A DNA stretch of 25,106 nt from a virus. A program made the translations under genes and the position numbers. Shown here one piece after another: positions 7,720-14,885 of this stretch. Under the pieces are notes generated by a model, which saw only the letters and a program-made list of their open reading frames with translations, did not search any database and was not told the DNA's origin. The stretch is taken from positions 1-25,106 of the IMG/VR virus record IMGVR_UViG_3300035034_001446; one strand, 5' to 3'. Each line of letters begins with the position of its first letter. Position 1 is the stretch's first letter.

Positions 7720-8021
7720 ATTGCTATTTCTCCAGATGAATCATAAGGATCATCGGTAATTCCGACGATTACTGGAATCCACATACTATATGAATATGGT
7801 ATTTCAGGATCCTTTATTTGACTTGTATATTTTGAATTGTATTTCTCAAGATATTCTTCTCGATTATTGATCATACATGGGACATTCATTCGCTTATATA
7901 ACGTTGCATATCTACCAGGTAATTGAACTCGCATTGCTTCCCATGCTTCTCTATCTGTTTCGAATTCCGGATTCTCAATCAGTGTTGCAAGGCCGGTTGA
8001 TAATTTATATTTACTCAACAT
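7656..8021 (-). CDS. Hypothetical protein overlapping the GIY-YIG gene
   Basis: This is a 121-residue protein of unknown function. The N-terminal part (TDREAWEAMRVQLPGRYATLY) looks helical, and the middle has a hydrophobic strand (YSMWIPVIVGITDD). The C-terminal 20 residues (from about AICQKTGT) are encoded in the stretch that also encodes the start of the GIY-YIG protein, so the tail may be non-native, a product of insertion of the nuclease gene. The start overlaps the upstream gene by 11 bases. Confidence 0.65.
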   Translation of the reverse strand: MLSKYKLSTGLATLIENPEFETDREAWEAMRVQLPGRYATLYKRMNVPCMINNREEYLEKYNSKYTSQIKDPEIPYSYSMWIPVIVGITDDPYDSSGEIAICQKTGTSISLHVETEATTQE

Positions 8022-8310
8022 ATCCTAGATTGAATTTAAGTGTAACATAAAATGGTAACATCTGACGATTAACTTCATCTGCTCTATTAACAGATGCTTC
8101 TAAGTCGTTATCAAGAACTGCTTGAACGAAAGATCCTGGTTGAGTATTAATTCCCCAATTATTCATTACAATATTAGTACCGATATTAGTAATATGCTCT
8201 AATGCGTCAGGGTCTGCTATTAGGTGCATAGGAATAAGATGATTGTTTTTAACCATATATTCACTTACTGCAATTTTAATTCTGCATTCTTGTTGTTTAT
8301 TGTATTCCAT
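8011..8310 (-). CDS. Hypothetical protein
   Basis: This 99-residue protein begins MEYNKQQECRIKIAVSEYM and has mixed helix and strand character, with no recognised motif. It is the first gene of the leftward cluster ending at 7249 and is divergent from the late operon starting at 8362. Only a partial promoter-like TATAAAC stands just before its ATG. Codon use and packing match neighbours. Confidence 0.65.
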   Translation of the reverse strand: MEYNKQQECRIKIAVSEYMVKNNHLIPMHLIADPDALEHITNIGTNIVMNNWGINTQPGSFVQAVLDNDLEASVNRADEVNRQMLPFYVTLKFNLGYVE

Positions 8311-8334
8311 GTTTATATAATACTAAATATTTCA

Positions 8335-8343
8335 AATAAATAA
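8335..8343 (+). promoter_or_regulatory. Late-promoter-like AATAAATAA
   Basis: AATAAATAA lies 18 bases before the ATG at 8362, at the head of the rightward operon that runs to 10509. It is one of the clearest members of the recurring late-like set. Confidence 0.55.
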
Positions 8344-8361
8344 AATAAAAGCTATATTAAG

Positions 8362-8733
8362 ATGGGCTACATTAGATTAAAAAGATTAAACGAGCATCAT
8401 GATAATGAGATGCCAGCTGAATTATTAAATATGACAGTTGGTGAGATGCTAGACAAGGTTGGAGAGTTAGATACAAACGGAGATGCAGAGTATGAGGTTA
8501 TAGAAGATGCACTAAGAGCGATCAGTGATAATATACTAGGAACTGGATACGAAGCTGATGAAGTTGATTTCACGCCAGATGGAGTTGAAAATACAGGAGA
8601 TGAAGAAGACGAAGATCATGATCCACTATCTCATCAAATAGAAACATACGATGAAATAGCTGGACAACAAGACATGGCACAAGGTCAAAATACTCCAGAT
8701 AATGGTATGAACATGGATAACTATACATTTTAA
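8362..8733 (+). CDS. Small acidic hypothetical protein
   Basis: This 123-residue, very acidic protein starts MGYIRLKRLNEHHDNEMP. The LNE at 9-11 is a weak fit to the prohead-protease consensus. The centre (about 25-60) could form two helices, and the C-terminal half is Asp/Glu/Gln-rich and probably disordered. It heads an operon of four tiny genes joined by TAATG stop-start overlaps, which indicates translational coupling. Unknown function; a prohead core or internal protein is a guess from context. Confidence 0.7.
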   Translation: MGYIRLKRLNEHHDNEMPAELLNMTVGEMLDKVGELDTNGDAEYEVIEDALRAISDNILGTGYEADEVDFTPDGVENTGDEEDEDHDPLSHQIETYDEIAGQQDMAQGQNTPDNGMNMDNYTF

Positions 8734-9023
8734 TGAGCGTTAAATCATACATATCGTTTTTAAAGGAAGATGTAGGCGGTGCTATTACAATGAATAGAAC
8801 ACCTCCTAGTAAATTAAATGATCCTAAGCTTAATGTACAACAGCCTAGAACAATTGACACAGGTAGAGCTGGATCTATTCCATTTCATTGGAGTAGTCCT
8901 CCTGGTACACAAGCAGGAGCTAGATATGGAGCAAATCCACGTGAAGAAAATCGTGTGATGACATATGAAGAATTCATGGAAGCTCACAAGAAGAATGCAC
9001 AGAAAGAAAATAACAAATCATAA
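8733..9023 (+). CDS. Small protein with two targeting-like segments
   Basis: This 96-residue protein starts MSVKSYISFLKEDVGG. VKSYISFLKE resembles the T4 capsid-targeting decamer, with E12 as a possible cut site followed by a non-ideal Asp. A second similar segment, VMTYEEFMEAH, lies at about 75-85 just after a YGANP motif (residues 65-69) shared with the proteins at 1719 and 6877. The middle is Pro/Gly/Ser-rich and probably unstructured. Its start and stop are both TAATG-coupled. A small scaffold or internal-head protein is plausible but inferred. Confidence 0.7.
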   Translation: MSVKSYISFLKEDVGGAITMNRTPPSKLNDPKLNVQQPRTIDTGRAGSIPFHWSSPPGTQAGARYGANPREENRVMTYEEFMEAHKKNAQKENNKS

Positions 9024-9316
9024 TGGGACATATTGATAATTTTAAAAAATTTAGAAACAAAGAAGAAAAAGCTTTAACTGAACAAGGTGAAGCAACTACT
9101 GTAATGAGCGTACCTGAAAAGTTTAAAGCAGATCAGGAAGCAATCAATCAAAAGAGAAATAACATTGCCCAAAGAGAACAGGCGATTGCTAATGAAAAGG
9201 TTCAACTCAATAAGATGGTTAGTGAATTACAGGATAAAATATCGGCGGAGAATGCTGCTGTTGCAAACGCAGCTAAGGCAACTGCACAAGCTCATCCAAC
9301 GCCACCAACAGTATAA
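9023..9316 (+). CDS. Small coiled-coil protein, candidate prohead core component
   Basis: This 97-residue protein starts MGHIDNFKKFRNKEEKALTE. Residues about 30-75 form an uninterrupted helix with coiled-coil character (QEAINQKRNNIAQREQ and on), followed by an Ala-rich stretch and a Pro/Thr tail. Small helical, charged proteins encoded near T4-type head genes include core proteins such as gp67 and gp68, but I cannot show homology. It is coupled by TAATG on both sides. Confidence 0.7.
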   Translation: MGHIDNFKKFRNKEEKALTEQGEATTVMSVPEKFKADQEAINQKRNNIAQREQAIANEKVQLNKMVSELQDKISAENAAVANAAKATAQAHPTPPTV

Positions 9317-9768
9317 TGAGTGAAGATAAGAACGTAAAGTCATATAGCGATTTCATTAATGAGACTGAACAAAAAGTAGTACATAATACTAATTTTACAG
9401 GAATGGTTCAAGGTGCAGTATCAAATATTCACAGTCAGGTAATGGCAATTGCTAAAGCAATGGCAGATGAAAAAGAAGCTAGAAATCCTTATCGTTATCA
9501 AGATGCTGATAAAACTAGTGGAGTTGAGGAAGTAGACATTACACGAGCCCTTAATCTTATATTCCATAGTGATTGGAAAAAGCATTTAAAAGCTCATAAT
9601 ATCCAAGAGTGGGCTAGATCTTGTATCGAAAGAGCAGGAAAACACGATGAGCGAGCAGATAAGAAGAATCAAAGAGCTCTTCGTACGAATGGAGGAGAAC
9701 AAAGTGACAACTATAAAGTTGAGTTAGGATCTCAAGGATTTAGTAGAGATCTTGGAAAAAATAAATAA
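9316..9768 (+). CDS. Candidate internal-head protein with strong targeting-like N-terminus
   Basis: The 150-residue protein starts MSEDKNVKSYSDFINETEQ. Residues 7-16 (VKSYSDFINE) closely match the T4 internal-protein targeting sequence MKTYQEFIAE, and cleavage after E16 would fit the gp21 rule (IxE), although T rather than A/G follows. The rest is basic and helical (about 45-135), including KKHLKAHNIQEWARSCIERAGKHDERADKKNQR, broken here only for reading as one long Lys/Arg/His-rich helical region. A basic, DNA-compatible protein released into the head is consistent with this, but that is inference. TAATG couples it to the gene before. Confidence 0.75.
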   Translation: MSEDKNVKSYSDFINETEQKVVHNTNFTGMVQGAVSNIHSQVMAIAKAMADEKEARNPYRYQDADKTSGVEEVDITRALNLIFHSDWKKHLKAHNIQEWARSCIERAGKHDERADKKNQRALRTNGGEQSDNYKVELGSQGFSRDLGKNK

Positions 9769-9774
9769 TTTAAC

Positions 9775-10509
9775 ATGACAAAAGAGGCATTAATAGCAGA
9801 CATACAAGACGAGATCACATTCTCAGGAATGCTTCCTTATTCTTTACCTGAAAAGGAATTAAAGCGTATATTAGACATTGACGCAGCTTATTTCTACGAT
9901 AACTGGAGACATGCTATAGAATCTAAATACTTATTACTTCCTAAGGCATTATTTAAAACAGATCAATTTAAAAGCGCTAGACAAATCTTATTACCAGACT
10001 GTGTTCAATTTATGGTTGAATTAAAGGAAGCTAAAGGTGGATCTATATTTGCATCAATTGATAGAGATTTCTCAGAACAAAAGTTCATGGGATCAGAAAT
10101 ATTCCTTACTCCATTCATGGGAGAATCAATAATGTATAGAACAATCATGTTTTCATTCCTAGACTTAACTAAGGGTATGATATTAGATACTATTGCATAT
10201 GACTACAATAAGAATACTAAGTTGCTAGGAGTTGTCGGAAGGACCCCTAAGGTAGATGCAGTTGCTAAAGTATTTAAGAAAATAGAAGTAGATAAGTTAT
10301 ATGACGATGAACTTTATCAACGACATGTTCGTGCTCATGCTAAAGTTAGACTTGCACATATGCTACAAACATTCAACTATCAACTTCCTGGAGATATTAC
10401 TATTAATTATCAAAATATGGTAACAACTGCTGAGAAAGAAATGGAAGATGTTAAGACAATGATTAAAGGAGAAAATACAACGGACTGGATGTTCCTCATT
10501 CACCAATAG
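9775..10509 (+). CDS. Probable virion structural protein (neck or head-tail connector type)
   Basis: This 244-residue protein resembles, by memory, T4-like phage structural proteins whose C-terminal region contains a Lys/Arg/His-bearing helix, then GDITINYQNM, then a helix ending in a D-W-hydrophobic tail (RAHAKVRLAHMLQTFNY and TTDWMFLIHQ here). The N-terminus (MTKEALIADIQDEITF) is helical. Which T4 gene it equals is uncertain; gp13, gp14 or another neck-region component are candidates. It sits between small late genes and gp25, as expected for a virion gene. A homing-endonuclease gene has entered 99 bases downstream. Confidence 0.6.
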   Translation: MTKEALIADIQDEITFSGMLPYSLPEKELKRILDIDAAYFYDNWRHAIESKYLLLPKALFKTDQFKSARQILLPDCVQFMVELKEAKGGSIFASIDRDFSEQKFMGSEIFLTPFMGESIMYRTIMFSFLDLTKGMILDTIAYDYNKNTKLLGVVGRTPKVDAVAKVFKKIEVDKLYDDELYQRHVRAHAKVRLAHMLQTFNYQLPGDITINYQNMVTTAEKEMEDVKTMIKGENTTDWMFLIHQ

Positions 10510-10581
10510 GACCCGTACCTCACCTCAGATTGAATTTTACAATATTTACACAATCTGTTGTGTTTTCTACTGATATTCTTT

Positions 10582-10590
10582 GATAAATAA
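10582..10590 (+). promoter_or_regulatory. Late-promoter-like GATAAATAA
   Basis: GATAAATAA lies 18 bases before the ATG at 10609 in a 99-base gap. It belongs to the recurring set, here possibly carried with the inserted endonuclease gene. Confidence 0.5.
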
Positions 10591-10608
10591 CTAAAAGACT
10601 AATTAGTT

Positions 10609-11571
10609 ATGTCAAATCTAAAGAATTATATAGAAACTAGGTATAATGCCAAGCGTCCAAGTACAGCAATCGTATCTATCAAAAAGAATAAGGACGGAAT
10701 GCTAGACGAGATAAAGCATGAAACTTCATTCTTACTTGAACATTACGAATCTCCATCAGTAAATCAAATGCTATTTCATTACGTTAATAATATATGTGAT
10801 ATACTGCAATGTCCAGTTTGCAGTAAACCTAGACAAACGCGGATAAATAATGTGACGTCTAGAGGAGAATTCTATAAAACAACATGTGGAAACAAAGAAT
10901 GTGAAACTAAGTATAGACAGATTAGAACAGAGGAAGGAGTGATGTCAAAGTATGGAGTTAAAAACATAGGACAGACTAAGGCATGGAGAGATAAGGTTAA
11001 GAAAACTAATCAAGAAAAACGAGGAGTAGATTGGATGACTCAATCACGTGAAGAATTCGTTGATAATGAGGAGGTAATCAATAAACGTAAGAAAACATTC
11101 AATGATAAGTATAAGACTGACTCATATACTGGGACTCGAGAATTTTTAGATAAGAGAAAGGTTACATTTAACGAGAACTTTGGAGAAGATCACCCTAGGC
11201 ATAATGTAGAACATTATGAAAAGGTCTCAAAATTATTATTTAAATTCAAAGATTATACGTTACCATCTGGGAGAATAGTTAAAGTTCAAGGATACGAGCC
11301 TAAAGCATTAGATATATTATTAGAAAAATATGAAGAATCAGATCTGGCTATAACAGACTCTAATATATCTAAATATACCAATAAAATAATGTATGAATTC
11401 GAAGGCAAAACTAGAAGATATTATCCAGACATTTATATTATATCTGAGAATAAAATAATAGAAGTTAAGTCTAAGTATACGTATGAATCTGACTTGGATA
11501 ATAACATAGCTAAAATGAATGCTATAGTATTAAATGGAATGAGTTTTGAGTTCATGATTTTAGATAAATAA
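10609..11571 (+). CDS. Vsr-like (EDxHD/PD-(D/E)XK) homing endonuclease with zinc finger and repeats
   Basis: The 320-residue protein has a four-Cys zinc finger (C68-P-V-C71 and C93-x4-C98). Three degenerate repeats of the KYGVKNIGQTKAWRDKVKKT type follow (about 113-200); such repeats bind DNA in phage homing enzymes. A C-terminal nuclease domain carries GYEPKALDILL (about 228), YYPDIYI (D274) and the catalytic-type E285-V-K287. This order is typical of phage homing endonucleases with a very-short-patch-repair-like nuclease. It stands alone, not inside an intron I can define, between a structural gene and a gene with a targeting sequence. Its stop overlaps a GATAAATAA element. Target site unknown. 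Confidence 0.8.
   Translation: MSNLKNYIETRYNAKRPSTAIVSIKKNKDGMLDEIKHETSFLLEHYESPSVNQMLFHYVNNICDILQCPVCSKPRQTRINNVTSRGEFYKTTCGNKECETKYRQIRTEEGVMSKYGVKNIGQTKAWRDKVKKTNQEKRGVDWMTQSREEFVDNEEVINKRKKTFNDKYKTDSYTGTREFLDKRKVTFNENFGEDHPRHNVEHYEKVSKLLFKFKDYTLPSGRIVKVQGYEPKALDILLEKYEESDLAITDSNISKYTNKIMYEFEGKTRRYYPDIYIISENKIIEVKSKYTYESDLDNNIAKMNAIVLNGMSFEFMILDK
11563..11571 (+). promoter_or_regulatory. GATAAATAA element, 6-base spacing to ATG
   Basis: GATAAATAA spans the D-K-stop end of the endonuclease gene, and after 6 bases comes the ATG at 11578. The 19-base stretch 11563-11581 is repeated exactly at 12034-12052 before gp25. It may be a leaderless-type late promoter or a conserved translation-initiation module. 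Confidence 0.35.
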
Positions 11572-11577
11572 TATTAT

Positions 11578-12042
11578 ATGGAAAGATACGTAAAGACATA
11601 CTCAGATTTTATTAACGAAGCTCGTACTAAGCAATGGCTAGACGATGTTCCAGACAAAGAAGGTAACTTATCTAATATTAGATTAGATGATACTACTCGA
11701 ATTAGAATTCTAGAATTCATATATGACGCTGGACAAGAAGGAAGACGATATACTGATATTGTCAAATTCGTAGTTGAACAAATAAATGGCGATATTTACC
11801 ACCACACTACGCATAGAGGACATATATCAGGTCAATTAACTGGAATACCAGGTCGCCATTGGAGCAGTACTAACGCTAAAGCATATGGACTACTATATAG
11901 ATATTGTGAGAGGAACGATAAAGGTAAATGGGTATTGACAAACGACAAGTTAATAAATCACTTTATGAATGATGACTTTAGAGGATTATTAGATGATGAA
12001 GCTAGGGATGCACTTAGTGAATTACTTTACATTGATAAATAA
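11578..12042 (+). CDS. Candidate internal-head protein with near-canonical capsid targeting sequence
   Basis: The 154-residue protein starts MERYVKTYSDFINEARTKQ. KTYSDFINE/A aligns position by position with T4 internal-protein starts (KTYQEFIAE/A), including the I-x-E/A prohead-protease site, so E14/A15 is a clear predicted cut. The mature part has a helical, winged-helix-like look: TRIRILEFIYDAGQEGRRYTD with VVEQINGDIYHHTTHRG, then a Gly-rich turn and YGLLYRYCERND. That suggests a possible DNA-binding or effector domain, but I do not recognise it. It sits directly before gp25 with a shared 19-base initiation stretch, so late co-expression is likely. Confidence 0.8.
   Translation: MERYVKTYSDFINEARTKQWLDDVPDKEGNLSNIRLDDTTRIRILEFIYDAGQEGRRYTDIVKFVVEQINGDIYHHTTHRGHISGQLTGIPGRHWSSTNAKAYGLLYRYCERNDKGKWVLTNDKLINHFMNDDFRGLLDDEARDALSELLYIDK
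12034..12042 (+). promoter_or_regulatory. GATAAATAA element, 6-base spacing to ATG
   Basis: GATAAATAA covers the D-K-stop end of the previous gene and lies 6 bases before the gp25 ATG. It forms part of the exact 19-base repeat of 11563-11581. Confidence 0.35.
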
Positions 12043-12048
12043 TATTAT

Positions 12049-12426
12049 ATGGCAAACATTAGAGATTTTTATATGAGAACGCCAAGTGATCCTAAATACA
12101 GACCGGATCAAATAGAGGTGTATGATGAAATAGAAGCGAGTATAAATCAGGTTAAGATGACTCTTCTTACAAATAGAGGAGAAGTATTAGGAGAACCAGG
12201 CTTCGGAATTGAATCTGAAAAATATTTATTTGAATTCGAATTAAATCCATTTAAATTAGCTGAAGATGCCAATAATCAAATTTCAAAATATGTAGGTGAA
12301 TCTAGGAAAAGAAAGATATCAGCAAAACCTCAATATATAACAGACGAAAAAGACAGAAAGGTTTATGTATTGTCCGTTAGTATTGATGGAAGAAGATCTC
12401 CATTTGCAGTATTATACGATCAATAA
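12049..12426 (+). CDS. 25: Baseplate wedge protein gp25-like
   Basis: The 125-residue protein (T4 gp25 is about 130) matches the GPW/gp25 family. Its N-terminal DFYMRTPSDPKYRPDQIEVYDEI precedes a first helix (EIEASINQVKMTLLTNRGE). The hallmark VLGEPGFGIESEKYLFE lies at about 46-62, followed by a C-terminal alpha/beta part ending in IDGRRSPFAVLYD. The protein forms part of the wedge around the hub in the T4 baseplate. It is the last gene of the rightward late block and is closed by a strong terminator. Family membership is confident; exact equivalence to T4 gp25 is inferred from phage type. Confidence 0.88.
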   Translation: MANIRDFYMRTPSDPKYRPDQIEVYDEIEASINQVKMTLLTNRGEVLGEPGFGIESEKYLFEFELNPFKLAEDANNQISKYVGESRKRKISAKPQYITDEKDRKVYVLSVSIDGRRSPFAVLYDQ

Positions 12427-12443
12427 TAAATTATATAAAAAAG

Positions 12444-12471
12444 AAAAGCCAATCATTTATGATTGGCTTTT
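12444..12471. terminator. Bidirectional intrinsic terminator
   Basis: A perfect 12-base-pair stem (AAAAGCCAATCA / TGATTGGCTTTT) with a TTTA loop is followed by TTTTTT-rich sequence on the plus strand and preceded by AAAAAAGAAAA, which gives a T-rich tail on the minus strand. It lies between the convergent gp25 and gp20 genes and can serve both. Confidence 0.9.
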
Positions 12472-12490
12472 TTAGTTTATATGAATACTA

Positions 12491-14212
12491 TTATAAGCTA
12501 CCATCAGGTCCAACTTCTCCACCTTCTATGGTTTCTTGACCACCGCCTTCTTCTTCTCCTTCAGTAGGCGGTGGAGCTTCTCCTCCTGTGGCATCAATTG
12601 GTGGAGCTCCCTCTGCACCGAGTCCAGCTGCATTTGCATCTCCTTCTGCTATTTCGTCTCGTTCCATTTCGAACCATTTCTTATTAGATTCAATCTCATC
12701 TTCTGACATTCTCAATTCTTTTCTAATTAAGTATTCAGTAGAGAAGTACGGTGTTCCATCGTCTTTAAGAACTCCTTTCTTAGCAGTGAATGACGCTATA
12801 CGCTTAGCTTCTAATTCATTCTCTTTCATTTCCTCGAACACATTATCATTATGATATGTAATTCCGATAGCATTATTAAACTTATAATCCTCTTTGAGTT
12901 CTGGAAAATCTAAACACATTTGTAAATACCATGGTTTTACAATCAACTCAGAGAACGCTGAACGTAATCTTCTAACAAACTTCTGATATCGAACTTCCTC
13001 TCTTGTAATACCTTCCGCATTCAAAGTAAATGCTCCCATTCCAGATTGACCTTCCCATCTAGAATATGGTATCTTAGAATCCATCTTTAATTTCTTAGTG
13101 AAATATCCAAGTAGTTCAGAGTTTGATAGATTAGGTCCAGGAAATTGTAATGCTTCGATTGAGATCGATTGATTTTGATCATTAACTGGAGTTACATAGT
13201 TCTTATAGAACATGATGTTTGGTTTACCATCAACTGTTAATTCTCCAGTATCACCATTAAAGAATACGTCCTCTTTTAATAGGTTCATAAATTCTTTAAC
13301 ATCTTCTTGTGCCTTTTGAAATGATTTAGATCCAGTTGGAACCTTAGTTTGTAGTCTAATTGGCGCATTCATAACGTGCCAAATTACCTTACTATGTTCT
13401 AATATTCTAAGTAAGTTAAATGATCTTATTAATCTTTCAACAAAACTAATTCTCTTAGTTTTAAAGTGATTTGCATATGATATGTAAATAATCTGTGAGT
13501 CAGATAAAACTCTAGTGGATCCGTCCGATGGATCGTATTGAGTCCATTGTAGATACATTTTACCCTTAGCGTCTTTATTAAGCTGTGGCGCTATACTTGC
13601 TGGATCTAATTCCTTAAATCCTATGATTTTCTTAGGTTTTTCTGGATTATCATAAATAATCTCGAAACTCAAATGTCCTTCAATTAGAAATTGATATGCA
13701 TATTGCCAAGCAGCAATACCTTCAGCAAATCCCCATGTGTTATACATCTCTTCGAAGTTAGTTTGATACTTCTTGATGATATCATCTTGGTAATTTAGTC
13801 TTTCGGTTTTATTAGAACCTTTAAACATAATTTTACCAGTAAGATCAGTTGCGTGACAGAATCTATTTTCATCACTATATACAACCATATCATCTGCTAT
13901 TGTATCAAGGATAAATTCGATTTCTCCATTTGATGCAATATCACGTAATCTTTCTCTCTTGACTGTATAGTCTAATTGAAAAAACGCAATTGCTTTTGTT
14001 CTTAATTGTGACGTCGTATCTGCCAGCGCCATTGAGAACTTTAAAAGTTCATTGTTTCCATTCGTAGTATCTCTAGATGCCAATTGGCTTTCGATAAATC
14101 CTATTGCTTTGGAATTCTTAAGTAGTAGATCATCAAATCTTGTACCAAACTTACTTAAGCCTGATAGTGCTCCACTCGTTGATCCTGTTCTATTATCTCC
14201 AAATCCTGCCAT
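12491..14212 (-). CDS. 20: Portal vertex protein gp20-like
   Basis: This 573-residue protein (T4 gp20 is about 524) has the T4-portal landmarks: an N-terminal crown and wing with IEFILDTIADDMVVYSDEN (about 98-116) and FKELDPASIAP (about 199-209). The later IPYSRWEGQSGMGAF and ITREEVRYQKFVRRLRSAF helical stem, then KPWYLQMCLDFPELKEDY, complete it. It forms the dodecameric head vertex for prohead initiation and DNA packaging. The last 50 residues are an unusual Gly/Glu/Pro-rich tail absent from my memory of T4 gp20. The ATG lies one base after the stop of the upstream gene (TAATATG), suggesting coupling. Terminated by the stem-loop at 12444-12471. Confidence 0.92.
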   Translation of the reverse strand: MAGFGDNRTGSTSGALSGLSKFGTRFDDLLLKNSKAIGFIESQLASRDTTNGNNELLKFSMALADTTSQLRTKAIAFFQLDYTVKRERLRDIASNGEIEFILDTIADDMVVYSDENRFCHATDLTGKIMFKGSNKTERLNYQDDIIKKYQTNFEEMYNTWGFAEGIAAWQYAYQFLIEGHLSFEIIYDNPEKPKKIIGFKELDPASIAPQLNKDAKGKMYLQWTQYDPSDGSTRVLSDSQIIYISYANHFKTKRISFVERLIRSFNLLRILEHSKVIWHVMNAPIRLQTKVPTGSKSFQKAQEDVKEFMNLLKEDVFFNGDTGELTVDGKPNIMFYKNYVTPVNDQNQSISIEALQFPGPNLSNSELLGYFTKKLKMDSKIPYSRWEGQSGMGAFTLNAEGITREEVRYQKFVRRLRSAFSELIVKPWYLQMCLDFPELKEDYKFNNAIGITYHNDNVFEEMKENELEAKRIASFTAKKGVLKDDGTPYFSTEYLIRKELRMSEDEIESNKKWFEMERDEIAEGDANAAGLGAEGAPPIDATGGEAPPPTEGEEEGGGQETIEGGEVGPDGSL

Positions 14213-14213
14213 A

Positions 14214-14876
14214 TTAATATTTGTTTATTTGTTTATTTTCAAAGTGCCTAAATACAGTTGTCATATCATATGCACCAGCTGCCATTGTTATTCCAGTAGG
14301 ATCGATACTTGCCTTAGGAAGTTCTCCTATTTTGTCCCAATCTAAAAGCTTAGCTGCAGTAATTTTATTTAATTTATATCCGCTTATTGCATATCCCAAT
14401 TTAAAACCTGTTAGATCTTCTAACATTTTTGGCGTAATACTAAACATCGGTAAATTCATTGCCTTTCTATCTCTATATGTTGCTAATTCCACATCATCAT
14501 CCCATACTCCTAATCTATCGAGATTCTGTTCTATTAAGTTAATGTGAGCAATTACAATAGCAGCTCTATATTTAGGTGGAATAACTTTAAGATTTAGAAG
14601 AAGTGCTGTTTCTTTCCATTTAGGATGTGCAAATAATAATCCCATTGGATTAACATCGAAATATTGTCTATTTGTAATATATAGAGATGGATCTTCTTTC
14701 CATTCTTCTTCTGAATTAGGAATCCAACTACGATCTAAATTAGGAAGTGGAATATTAAACATGTAATAGTGTCCAGGCATAACATCGGTTCTACTTATCG
14801 GAGTACCGTACATTGACATTAACTGAGAGAAATTCCTTTCTCCATTGTTTGTAACTATGTCATCTAGCTTCTTCAT
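14214..14876 (-). CDS. Hypothetical protein between portal and head-completion genes
   Basis: This 220-residue protein is not assigned. It begins MKKLDDIVTNNGERNFSQL, and the middle contains DRSWIPNSEEEWKEDP, a stretch RQYFDVNPMGLLFAHPKW, and a helical part (AAIVIAHINLIEQNLDRLG). It ends in FRHFENKQINKY. Its coupling to gp20 (1-base gap) and its position 9 bases after gp4 argue for a virion assembly or structural role. It does not look like gp19 tail tube, which is shorter in T4. A head-completion or tail protein peculiar to this phage group is possible. Confidence 0.75.
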   Translation of the reverse strand: MKKLDDIVTNNGERNFSQLMSMYGTPISRTDVMPGHYYMFNIPLPNLDRSWIPNSEEEWKEDPSLYITNRQYFDVNPMGLLFAHPKWKETALLLNLKVIPPKYRAAIVIAHINLIEQNLDRLGVWDDDVELATYRDRKAMNLPMFSITPKMLEDLTGFKLGYAISGYKLNKITAAKLLDWDKIGELPKASIDPTGITMAAGAYDMTTVFRHFENKQINKY

Positions 14877-14885
14877 CTATTTCTT

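Noticed and set aside
10526-10557. Inverted repeat CAGATTG/CAATCTG with an 18-base loop after the gene ending at 10509, as a terminator
   Set aside because: Only 7 base pairs, a large loop and no clear T tract; too weak to list.
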